Shown here: in pieces, positions 49,601 through 62,000 of the stretch
Numbering within the stretch: the stretch's first letter is position 1
Layout of the letters: each line of letters begins with the position of its first letter
Source of the DNA: Utricularia gibba
Taxonomy: Eukaryota > Streptophyta > Magnoliopsida > Lamiales > Lentibulariaceae
Reading direction: 5' to 3'
Assembly: GCA_002189035.1 (NCBI GenBank)
Contig: NEEC01000149.1
Location: 1 to 64,000 of the forward strand
Length of the DNA stretch: 64,000 nucleotides
The notes under the pieces: generated by a model
Told to the model about the DNA's origin: nothing
The model's input: only the letters and a program-made list of their open reading frames with translations
Databases searched by the model: none
Position numbers and translations under genes: made by a program

Positions 49601-52600
49601 GTTAGTTGTAGCTCGGAAAATAAAGTGATGTATTTATTAACGTTCAGTTTTGGGGCTGCCTACATGGTTTTTCAAGGAACAGCTTCTCGTTTTGTGGCGC
49701 CAGTCTCGCTGGGAACTTGGTCCTTGACCCCGATTCTGTATGGCTCATGAGGTCAACCGGATGGAAATCGATTAAAAAAAATGATGCCTTTCTTTAAATT
49801 ACGATATCACGTGCACCCCACATGATTTTTTCAACAACTTACTTTATACTTGAGGAGGCGGTCTTGGGGTGCACCTAGAACGGGACAAAGGTCAGGTTTG
49901 GCTTGCGCCGAGAGTTAGTTGTAGCGGCAAATAAAGTGATGTATTTATTAACGTTCAGTTTTCGGGGGGCTGCCTACATGGTTTTTCAAGGAACAGCTTC
50001 TCGTTTTGTGGCGGCCAGTCTCGCTGGGAACTTGGTCCTTGACCCGATTGTATGCTCATGAGGTCAACCGGATGCAAATCGATTAAAAAAATGATGCCTT
50101 TGTTTAAATTACGATATCACGTGCACCCCACATGATTTTTTCAACAACTTACTTTATACTTGAGGAGGCGGTCTTGGGGTGCACCTAGAACGGGACAAAG
50201 GTCAGGTTTGGCTTGCGCCGAGAGTTAGTTGTAGCTCGGCAAATAAAGTGATGTATTTATTAACGTTCAGTTTTGGGGGCTGCCTACATGGTTTTTCAAG
50301 GAACAGCTTCTCGTTTTGTGGCGGCCAGTCTCGCTGGGAACTTGGTCCTTGACCCCGATTATGTATGGCTCATGAGGTCAACCGGATGCAAATTGATTAA
50401 AAAAATGATGCCTTTGTTAAAATTACGATATCACGTGCACCCCACATGATTTTTTCAACAACTTACTTTATACTTGAGGAGGCGGTCTTGGGGTGCACCT
50501 AGAACGGGACAAAGGTCAGGTTTGGCTTGCGCCGAGAGTTAGTTGTAGCTCGGAAAATAAAGTGATGTATTTATTAACGTTCAGTTTTGGGGGCTGCCTA
50601 CATGGTTTTTCAAGGAACAGCTTCTCGTTTTGTGGCGGCCAGTCTCGCTGGGAACTTGGTCCTTGACCCCGATTCTGTATGGCTCATGAGGTCAACCGGA
50701 TGCAAATCGATTAAAAAAATGATGCCTTTGTTTAAATTACGATATCACGTGCACCCACATGATTTTTTCAACAACTTACTTTATACTTGAGGAGGCGGTC
50801 TTGGGGTGCACCTAGAACGGGACAAAGGTCAGGTTTGGCTTGCGCCGAGAGTTAGTTGTAGCTCGGAAATAAAGTGATGTATTTATTAACGTTCAGTTTT
50901 TGGGGGCTGCCTACATGGTTTTTCAAGGAACAGCTTCTCGTTTTGTGGCGGCCAGTCTCGCTGGGAACTTGGTCCTTGACCCCGATTCTGTATGGCTCAT
51001 GAGGTCAACCGGATGGAAATCGATTAAAAAAAATGATGCCTTTTTTAAATTACGATATCACGTGCACCCACATGATTTTTTCAACAACTTACTTTATACT
51101 TGAGGAGGCGGTCTTGGGGTGCACCTAGAACGGGACAAAGGTCAGGTTTGGCTTGCGCCGAGAGTTAGTTGTAGCTCGGAAATAAAGTGATGTATTTATT
51201 AACGTTCAGTTTTGGGGGCTGCCTACATGGTTTTTCAAGGAACAGCTTCTCGTTTTGTGGCGGCCAGTCTCGCTGGGAACTTGGTCCTTGACCCCGATTG
51301 TATGCTCATGAGGTCAACCGGATGCAAATTGATTAAAAAATGATGCCTTTTGTTAAATTACGATATCACGTGCACCCCACATGATTTTTTCAACAACTTA
51401 CTTTATACTTGAGGAGGCGGTCTTGGGGTGCACCTAGAACGGGACAAAGGTCAGGTTTGGCTTGCGCCGAGAGTTAGTTGTAGCTCGGAAAATAAAGTGA
51501 TGTATTTATTAACGTTCAGTTTTTGGGGGCTGCCTACATGGTTTTTCAAGGAACAGCTTCTCGTTTTGTGGCGGCCAGTCTCGCTGGGAACTTGGTCCTT
51601 GACCCCGATTCTGTATGCTCATGAGGTCAACCGGATGCAAATCGATTAAAAAAATGATGCCTTGTTTAAATTACGATATCACGTGCACCCCACATGATTT
51701 TTTCAACAACTTACTTTATACTTGAGGAGGCGGTCTTGGGGTGCACCTAGAACGGGACAAAGGTCAGGTTTGGCTTGCGCCGAGAGTTAGTTGTAGCTCG
51801 GAAAATAAAGTGATGTATTTATTAACGTTCAGTTTTGGGGGCTGCCTACATGGTTTTTCAAGGAACAGCTTCTCGTTTTGTGGCGGCCAGTCTCGCTGGG
51901 AACTTGGTCCTTGACCCCGATTCTGTATGGCTCATGAGGTCAACCGGATGCAAATCGATTAAAAAAATGATGCCTTTGTTTAAATTACGATATCACGTGC
52001 ACCCCACATGATTTTTTCAACAACTTACTTTATACTTGAGGAGGCGGTCTTGGGTGCACCTAGAACGGGACAAAGGTCAGGTTTGGCTTGCGCCGAGAGT
52101 TAGTTGTAGCTCGGAAATAAAGTGATGTATTTATTAACGTTCAGTTTTGGGGGCTGCCTACATGGTTTTTCAAGGAACAGCTTCTCGTTTTGTGGCGGCC
52201 AGTCTCGCTGGGAACTTGGTCCTTGACCCCGATTATGTATGGCTCATGAGGTCAACCGGATGCAAATCGATTAAAAAAATGATGCCTTTGTTTAAATTAC
52301 GATATCACGTGCACCCCACATGATTTTTTCAACAACTTACTTTATACTTGAGGAGGCGGTCTTGGGTGCACCTAGAACGGGACAAAGGTCAGGTTTGGCT
52401 TGCGCCGAGAGTTAGTTGTAGCTCGGAAAATAAAGTGATGTATTTATTAACGTTCAGTTTTCGGGGGCTGCCTACATGGTTTTTCAAGGAACAGCTTCTC
52501 GTTTTGTGGCGGCCAGTCTCGCTGGGAACTTGGTCCTTGACCCCGATTCTGTATGGCTCATGAGGTCAACCGGATGCAAATCGATTAAAAAAATGATGCC

Positions 52601-53043
52601 TTTGTTTAAATTACGATATCACGTGCACCCCACATGATTTTTTCAACAACTTACTTTATACTTGAGGAGGCGGTCTTGGGGTGCACCTGAACGGGACAAA
52701 GGTCAGGTTTGGCTTGCGCCGAGAGTTAGTTGTAGCTCGGCAAATAAAGTGATGTATTTATTAACGTTCAGTTTTTGGGGGCTGCCTACATGGTTTTTCA
52801 AGGAACAGCTTCTCGTTTTGTGGCGGCCAGTCTCGCTGGAACTTGGTCCTGACCCCGATTCTGTATGGCTCATGAGGTCAACCGGATGGAAATCGATTAA
52901 AAAAATGATGCCTTTTTTAAATTACGATATCACGTGCACCCCACATGATTTTTTCAACAACTTACTTTATACTTGTGGAGGAGGCGGTCTTGGGTGCACC
53001 TGGAACGGGACAAAGGTCAGGTTTGGCTTGCGCCGAGAGTTAG
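43668..53043 (+). repeat. F-type monomer tract 4 (mean about 312.5 bp)
   Basis: Starts: 43668, 43976, 44286, 44599, 44911, 45225, 45541, 45854, 46168, 46479, 46793, 47104, 47416, 47728, 48040, 48352, 48667, 48979, 49292, 49606, 49919, 50229, 50543, 50856, 51169, 51478, 51791, 52104, 52416, 52730. The head ctcggaaaat now dominates. A heritable variant atgtatgctcatg, missing one G, is shared by many copies (for example 44599, 44911, 46479, 48040). Because it is shared, it is unlikely to be a random sequencing error. The ggatgg or ggatga variant marks 46168, 47728, 49292, 49606, 50856 and 52730. Confidence 0.94.
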
Positions 53044-56000
53044 TTGTAGCAAAAATAAAGTGATGTATTTATTAACGTTCAGTTTTCGGGGGCTGCCTAC
53101 ATGGTTTTTCAAGGAACAGCTTCTCGTTTTGTGGCGGCCAGTCTCGCTGGGAACTTGGTCCTTGACCCCGATTCTGTATGCTCATGAGGTCAACCGGATG
53201 CAAATTGATTAAAAAAATGATGCCTTTGTTAAATTACGATATCACGTGCACCCCACATGATTTTTTCAACAACTTACTTTATACTTGAGGAGGCGGTCTT
53301 GGGTGCACCTAGAACGGACAAAGGTCAGGTTTGGCTTGCGCGAGAGTTAGTTGTAGCTCGGAAAATAAAGTGATGTATTTATTAACGTTCAGTTTTTGGG
53401 GGCTGCCTACATGGTTTTTCAAGGAACAGCTTCTCGTTTTGTGGCGGCCAGTCTCGCTGGGAACTTGGTCCTTGACCCCGATTATGTATGCTCATGAGGT
53501 CAACCGGATGCAAATCGATTAAAAAAAATGATGCCTTTGTTTAAATTACGATATCACGTGCACCCCACATGATTTTTTCAACAACTTACTTTATACTTGG
53601 GAGGCGTCTTGGGGCACCTAGAACGGGACAAAGGTCAGTTTTGGCTTGCGCGAGAGTTAGTTGTAGCTCGGAAAATAAAGTGATGTATTTATTAACGTTC
53701 AGTTTTGGGGGGCTGCCTACATGGTTTTTCAAGGAACAGCTTCTCGTTTTGTGGCGGCCAGTCTCGCTGGGAACTTGGTCCTTGACCCCGATTATGTATG
53801 CTCATGAGGTCAACCGGATGCAAATTGATTAAAAAAATGATGCCTTTGTTAAAATTACGATATCACGTGCACCCCACATGATTTTTTCAACAACTTACTT
53901 TATACTTGAGGAGGCGGTCTTGGGGTGCACCTAGAACGGACAAAGGTCAGTTTGGCTTGCGCCGAGAGTTAGTTGTAGCTCGGAAAATAAAGTGATGTAT
54001 TTATTAACGTTCAGTTTTTGGGGGCTCCCTACATGGTTTTTCAAGAACAGCTTCTCATTTTGTGGCGGCCAGTCTCGCTGGGAACTTGGTCCTTGACCCG
54101 ATTCTGTATGGCTCATGAGGTCAACCGGATGCAAATCGATTAAAGAAAATGATGCCTTTTTTAAATTACGATATCACGTGCACCCCATTTATACTTGAGG
54201 AGGCGGTCTTGGGGTGCACCTAGAACGGGACAAAGGTCAGGTTTGGCTTGCGCCGAGAGTTAGTTGTAGCTCGGAAAATAAAGTGATGTATTTATTAACG
54301 TTCAGTTTTTGGGGGCTGCCTACATGGTTTTTCAAGGAACAGCTTCTCGTTTTGTGGCGGCCAGTCTCGCTGGGAACTTGGTCCTTGACCCCGATTATGT
54401 ATGGCTCATGAGGTCAACCGGATGCAAATCGATTAAAAAAATGATGCCTTTGTTTAAATTACGATATCACGTGCACCCCACATGATTTTTTCAACAACTT
54501 CTTTATACTTGAGGAGGCGGTCTTGGGTGCACCTGGAACGGGACAAAGGTCAGGTTTGGCTTGCGCCGAGAGTTAGTTGTAGCTCGGAAAAAAGTGATGT
54601 ATTTATTAACGTTCAGTTTTTGGGGGCTGCCTACATGGTTTTTCAAGGAACAGCTTCTCGTTTTGTGGCGGCCAGTCTCGCTGGGAACTTGGTCCTTGAC
54701 CCCGATTATGTATGCTCATGAGGTCAACCGGATGCAAATCGATTAAAAAAAATGATGCCTTTTTTAAATTACGATATCACGTGCACCCCACATGATTTTT
54801 TCAACAACTTACTTTATACTTGAGGAGGCGGTCTTGGGGTGCACCTAGAACGGGACAAAGGTCAGGTTTGGCTTGCGCCGAGAGTTAGTTGTAGCGAAAT
54901 AAAGTGATGTATTTATTAACGTTCAGTTTTGGGCCCTACATGGTTTTTCAAGGAAGCTTCTCGTTTTGTGGCGGCCAGTCTCGCTGGGAACTTGGTCCTT
55001 GACCCCGATTATGTATGCTCATGAGGTCAACCGGATGCAAATCGATTAAAAAATGATGCCTTTGTTTAAATTACGATATCACGTGCACCCCACATGATTT
55101 TTTCAACAACTTACTTTATACTTGAGGAGGCGGTCTTGGGTGCACCTAGAACGGGACAAAGGTCAGGTTTGGCTTGCGCCGAGAGTTAGTTGTAGCTCGG
55201 CAAATAAAGTGATGTATTTATTAACGTTCAGTTTTTGGGGGCTGCCTACATGGTTTTTCAAGGAACAGCTTCTCGTTTTGTGGCGGCCAGTCTCGCTGGA
55301 ACTTGGTCCTTGACCCCGATTCTGTATGGCTCATGAGGTCAACCGGATGAAATCGATTAAAAAAATGATGCCTTTTTTAAATTACGATATCACGTGCACC
55401 CCACATGATTTTTTCAACAACTTACTTTATACTTGTGGAGGCGGTCTTGGGGTGCACCTGGAACGGGACAAAGGTCAGGTTTGGCTTGCGCGAGAGTTAG
55501 TTGTAGCTCGGAAATAAAGTGATGTATTTATTAACGTTCAGTTTTGGGGGGCTGCCTACATGGTTTTTCAAGGAACAGCTTCTCGTTTTGTGGCGGCCAG
55601 TCTCGCTGGAACTTGGTCCTTGACCCCGATTATGTATGCTCATGAGGTCAACCGGATGCAAATCGATTAAAAAAATGATGCCTTTGTTTAAATTACGATA
55701 TCACGTGCACCCCACATGATTTTTTCAACAACTTACTTTATACTTGAGGAGGCGGTGGGTGCACCTAGAACGGGACAAAGGTCAGGTTTGGCTTGCGCCG
55801 AGAGTTAGTTGTAGCTCGGAAAATAAAGTGATGTATTTATTAACGTTCAGTTTTGGGGGCTGCCTACATGGTTTTTCAAGGAACAGCTTCTCGTTTTGTG
55901 GCGGCCAGTCTCGCTGGGAACTTGGTCCTTGACCCCGATTCTGTATGGCTCATGAGGTCAACCGGATGCAAATCGATTAAAAAAAATGATGCCTTTGTTT

Positions 56001-59000
56001 AAATTACGATATCACGTGCACCCCACATGATTTTTTCAACAACTTACTTTATACTTGCGGTCTTGGGTGCACCTGAACGGGACAAAGGTCAGGTTTGGCT
56101 TGCGCCGAGAGTTAGTTGTAACTCGGAAAATAAAGTGATGTATTTATTAACGTTCAGTTTTGGGGGGCTGCCTACATGGTTTTTCAAGGAACAGCTTCTC
56201 GTTTTGTGGCGGCCAGTCTCGCTGGGAACTTGGTCCTTGACCCCGATTATGTATGCTCATGAGGTCAACCGGATGCAAATCGATTAAAAAAAAATGATGC
56301 CTTTGTTTAAATTACGATATCACGTGCACCCCACATGATTTTTTCAACAACTTACTTTATACTTGGGAGGCGGTCTTGGGGTGCACCTAGAACGGGACAA
56401 AGGTCAGGTTTGGCTTGCGCCGAGAGTTAGTTGTACTCGGAAAATAAAGTGATGTATTTATTAACGTTCAGTTTTGGGGGCTGCCTACATGGTTTTTCAA
56501 GGAACAGCTTCTCGTTTTGTGGCGGCCAGTCTCGCTGGGAACTTGGTCCTTGACCCGATTCTGTATGCTCATGAGGTCAACCGGATGGAAATCGATTAAA
56601 GAAAATGATGCCTTTCTTTAAATTACGATATCACGTGCACCCCACATGATTTTTTCAACAACTTGCTTTATACTTGAGGAGGCGTCTTGGGGTGCACCTA
56701 GAACGGGACAAAGGTCAGGTTTGGCTTGCGCCGAGAGTTAGTTGTAGCTCGGAAATAAAGTGATGTATTTATTAACGTTCAGTTTTGGGGGCTGCCTACA
56801 TGGTTTTTCAAGGAACAGCTTCTCGTTTTGTGGGCCAGTCTCGCTGGGAACTTGGTCCTTGACCCCGACTCATGAGGTCAACCGGATGCAAATCGATTAA
56901 AAATGATGCGTTTAAAATTACGATATCACGTGCACCCCACATGATTTTTTAACAACTTACTTTATACTTGAGGAGGCGGTCTTGGGTGCACCTAGAACGG
57001 GACAAAGGTCAGGTTTGGCTTGCGCCGAGAGTTAGTTGTAGCTCGGAAAATAAGTGATGTATTTATTAACGTTCAGTTTTTGGGGGCTGCCTACATGGTT
57101 TTTCAAGGAACAGCTTCTCGTTTTGTGGCGGCCAGTCTCGCTGGGAACTTGGTCCTTGACCCCGATTATGTATGGCTCATGAGGTCAACCGGATGCAAAT
57201 CGATTAAAAAAAATGATGCCTTTGTTTAAATTACGATATCACGTGCACCCCACATGATTTTTTCAACAACTTACTTTATACTTGGGAGGCGGTCTTGGGT
57301 GCACCTGAACGGGACAAAGGTCAGGTTTGGCTTGCGCCGAGAGTTAGTTGTAGCTCGGAAAATAAAGTGATGTATTTATTAACGTTCAGTTTTGGGGGCT
57401 GCCTACATGGTTTTTCAAGGAACAGCTTCTCGTTTTGTGGCGGCCAGTCTCGCTGGGAACTTGGTCCTTGACCCCGATTATGTATGCTCATGAGGTCAAC
57501 CGGATGCAAATCGATTAAAAAAAATGATGCCTTTTTTAAATTACGATATCACGTGCACCCCACATGATTTTTTCAACAACTTACTTTATACTTGGGAGGC
57601 GGTCTTGGGTGCACCTAGAACGGGACAAAGGTCAGGTTTGGCTTGCGCCGAGAGTTAGTTGTAGCTCGGGTGATGTATTTATTAACGTTCAGTTTTGGGG
57701 GCTGCCTACATGGTTTTTCAAGGAACAGCTTCTCGTTTTGTGGCGGCCAGTCTCGCTGGGAACTTGGTCCTTGACCCCGATTCTGTATGCTCATGAGGTC
57801 AACCGGATGCAAATCGATTAAAAAAAATGATGCCTTTGTTTAAATTACGATATCACGTGCACCCCACATGATTTTTTCAACAACTTACTTTATACTTGGG
57901 AGGCGGTCTTGGGTGCACCTGAACGGACAAAGGTCAGGTTTGGCTTGCGCCGAGAGTTAGTTGTAAAATAAAGTGATGTATTTATTAACGTTCAGTTTTG
58001 GGGGGCTGCCTACATGGTTTTTCAAGGAACAGCTTCTCGTTTTGTGGCGGCCAGTCTCGCTGGAACTTGGTCCTTGACCCCGATTCTGTATGGCTCATGA
58101 GGTCAACCGGATGCAAATCGATTAAAAAAATGATGCCTTTGTTTAAATTACGATATCACGTGCACCCCACATGATTTTTTCAACAACTTACTTTATACTT
58201 GAGGAGGCGGTCTTGGGTGCACTAGAACGGGACAAAGGTCAGGTTTGGCTTGCGCCGAGAGTTAGTTGTAGCTCGGAAATAAAGTGATGTATTTATTAAC
58301 GTTCAGTTTTGGGGGGCCTACATGGTTTTTCAAGGAACAGCTTCTCGTTTTGTGGCGGCCAGTCTCGCTGGGAACTTGGTCCTTGACCCCGATTATGTAT
58401 GCTCATGAGGTCAACCGGATGCAAATCGATTAAAAAAATGATGCTTTGTTTAAATTACGATATCACGTGCACCCACATGATTTTTTCAACAACTTACTTT
58501 ATACTTGAGGAGGCGGTCTTGGGGTGCACCTAGAACGGGACAAAGGTCAGGTTTGGCTTGCGCCGAGAGTTAGTTGTAGCTCGGAAAATAAAGTGATGTA
58601 TTTATTAACGTTCAGTTTTCGGGGGCCTACATGGTTTTTCAAAACAGCTTCTCGTTTTGTGGCGCCAGTCTCGCTGGAACTTGGTCCTTGACCCCGATTC
58701 TCATGAGGTCAACCGGATGCAAATTGATTAAAAAATGATGCTTTTTAAATTACGATATCACGTGCACCCCACATGATTTTTAACAACTTTTATACTTGAG
58801 GAGGCGGTCTTGGGGTGCACCTAGAACGGGACAAAGGTCAGGTTTGGCTTGCGAGAGTTAGTTGTAGCTCGGAAATAAAGTGATGTATTTATTAACGTTC
58901 AGTTTTGGGGGCTGCCTACATGGTTTTCAAGGAACAGCTTCTCGTTTTGTGGCGGCCAGTCGCTGGGAATTGGTCCTTGACCCCGATTGTATGGCTCATG

Positions 59001-62000
59001 AGGTCAACCGGATGCAAATCGATTAAAAAAATGATGCCTTTTTTAAATTACGATATCACGTGCACCCACATGATTTTTTCAACAACTTACTTTATACTTG
59101 AGGAGGCGGTCTTGGGGTGCACCTAGAACGGGACAAAGGTCAGGTTTGGCTTGCGCCGAGAGTTAGTTGTAGCTCGGAAAATAAAGTGATGTATTTATTA
59201 ACGTTCAGTTTTGGGGGGCTGCCTACATGGTTTTTCAAGGAACAGCTTCTCGTTTTGTGGCGGCCAGTCTCGCTGGGAACTTGGTCCTTGACCCCGATTA
59301 TGTATGCTCATGAGGTCAACCGGATGCAAATCGATTAAAAAAATGATGCAAATTACGATATCACGTGCACCCCACATGATTTTTTCAACAACTTACTTTA
59401 TACTTGAGGAGGCGGTCTTGGGTGCACCTGAACGGGACAAAGGTCAGGTTTGGCTTGCGCGAGAGTTAGTTGTAGCTCGGAAAATAAGTGATGTATTTAT
59501 TAACGTTCAGTTTTGGGGGCTGCCTACATGGTTTTTCAAGGAACAGCTTCTCGTTTTGTGGCGGCCAGTCTCGCTGGAACTTGTCCTTGACCCGATTCTG
59601 TATGGCTCATGAGGTCAACCGGATGCAAATCGATTAAAAAAATGATGCCTTTGTTTAAATTACGATATCACGTGCACCCCACATGATTTTTTCAACAACT
59701 TTTTATACTTGATCTTGGGTGCACCTAGAACGGGACAAAGGTCAGAGAGTTAGTTGTAAAAATAAAGTGATGTATTTATTAACGTTCAGTTTTGGGGGCT
59801 GCCTACATGGTTTTTCAAGGAACAGCTTCTCGTTTTGTGGCGCCAGTCTCGCTGGGAACTTGGTCCTTGACCCCGATTATGTATGCTCATGAGGTCAACC
59901 GGATGCAAGATTAAAAAAAATGATGCCTTTTTTAAATTACGATATCACGTGCACCCCACATGATTTTTTCAACAACTTGCTTTATACTTGAGGAGGCGGT
60001 CTTGGGGTGCACCTGAACGGGACAAAGGTCAGGTTTGGCTTGCGCCGAGAGTTAGTTGTACTCGGCAAATAAAGTGATGTATTTATTAACGTTCAGTTTT
60101 CGGGGGCTGCCTACATGGTTTTTCAACAGCTTCTCGTTTTGTGGCGGCCAGTCTCGCTGGGAACTACCCCGATTATGGCTCATGAGGTCAACCGGATCGA
60201 TTAAAAAAATGATGCCTTTTTTAAATTACGATATCACGTGCACCCCACATGATTTTTTCAACAACTTTTTATACTTGACCTAGAACGGGACAAAGGTCAG
60301 GTTTGGCTTGCGCCGAGAGTTAGTTGTAGCTCGGAAATAAAGTGATGTATTTATTAACGTTCAGTTTTGGGGGCCTACATGGTTTTTCAAGGAACAGCTT
60401 CTCGTTTTGTGGCGGCCAGTCTCGCTGGAACTTGGTCCTTGACCCCGATTATGTATGGCTCATGAGGTCAACCGGATGCAAATCGATTAAAAAAATGATG
60501 CCTTTTTTAAATTACGATATCACGTGCACCCCACATGATTTTTTCAACAACTTACTTTATACTTGAGGAGGCGGTCTTGGGGTGCACCTGAACGGGACAA
60601 AGGTCAGGTTTGGCTTGCGCCGAGAGTTAGTTGTAGCTCGGAAATAAAGTGATGTATTTATTAACGTTCAGTTTTTGGGGGCTGCCTACATGGTTTTTCA
60701 AGGAACAGCTTCTCGTTTTGTGGCGGCCAGTCTCGCTGGGAACTTGACCCCGATTCTGTATGGCTCATGAGGTCAACCGGATGGAAATCGATTAAAAAAT
60801 GATGCCTTTGTTTAAATTACGATATCACGTGCACCCCACATGATTTTTTCAACAACTTACTTTATACTTGGGAGGCGGTCTTGGGTGCACCTAGAACGGG
60901 ACAAAGGTCAGGTTTGGCTTGCGCCGAGAGTTAGTTGTATAAAGTGATGTATTTATTAACGTTCAGTTTGGGGCTGCCTACATGGTTTTTCAAGGAACAG
61001 CTTCTCGTTTTGTGGCGGCCAGTCTCGCTGGGAACTTGGTCCTTGACCCGATTATGTATGCTCATGAGGTCAACCGGATGCAAATGATTAAAAAAATGAT
61101 GCCTTTGTTAAATTACGATATCACGTGCACCCACATGATTTTTTGTTGAGGAGGCGGTCTTGGGGTGCACCGGGACAAAGGTCAGGTTTGGCTTGCGCTT
61201 AGTTGTTAAAAAATAAAGTGATGTATTTATTAACGTTCAGTTTTGGGGGGCTGCCTACATGGTTTTTCAAGGAACAGCTTCTCGTTTTGTGGCGGCCAGT
61301 CTCGCTGGGAACTTGGTCCTTGACCCCGATTCTGTATGGCTCATGAGGTCAACCGGATGCAAATCGATTAAAAAATGATGCCTTTTTAAATTACGATATC
61401 ACGTGCACCCCACATGATTTTTTCAACAACTTACTTTATACTTGAGGAGGCGGTCTTGGGGTGCACCTAAACGGGACAAAGGTCAGGTTTGGCTTGCGCC
61501 GAGAGTTAGTTGTAGTCGGAAAATAAAGTGATGTATTTATTAACGTTCAGTTTTGGGGGCTGCCTACATGGTTTTTCAAGGAACAGCTTCTCGTTTTGTG
61601 GCGGCCAGTCTCGCTGGGAACTTGGTCCTTGACCCCGATTATGTATGCTCATGAGGTCAACCGGATGCAAATCGATTAAAAAAAATGATGCCTTTGTTTA
61701 AATTACGATATCACGTGCACCCCACATGATTTTTTCAACAACTTACTTTATACTTGGAGGCGGTCTTGGGGTGCACCTAGAACGGGACAAAGGTCAGGTT
61801 TGGCTTGCGCCGAGAGTTAGTTGTAGCTCGGAAAATAAAGTGATGTATTTATTAACGTTCAGTTTTCGGGGGCTGCCTACATGGTTTTTTCAAGGAACAG
61901 CTTCTCGTTTTGTGGCGGCCAGTCTCGCTGGGAACTTGGTCCTTGACCCCGATTATGTATGCTCATGAGGTCAACCGGATGCAAATTGATTAAAAAATGA

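Noticed and set aside
49949-49975. Variable G-run (ttcgggggg and similar) as a G-quadruplex array.
   Set aside because: Each monomer has only one or two separated G-runs of 4-6, not four closely spaced runs, so an intramolecular quadruplex is not supported. The length variation may partly be sequencing error.
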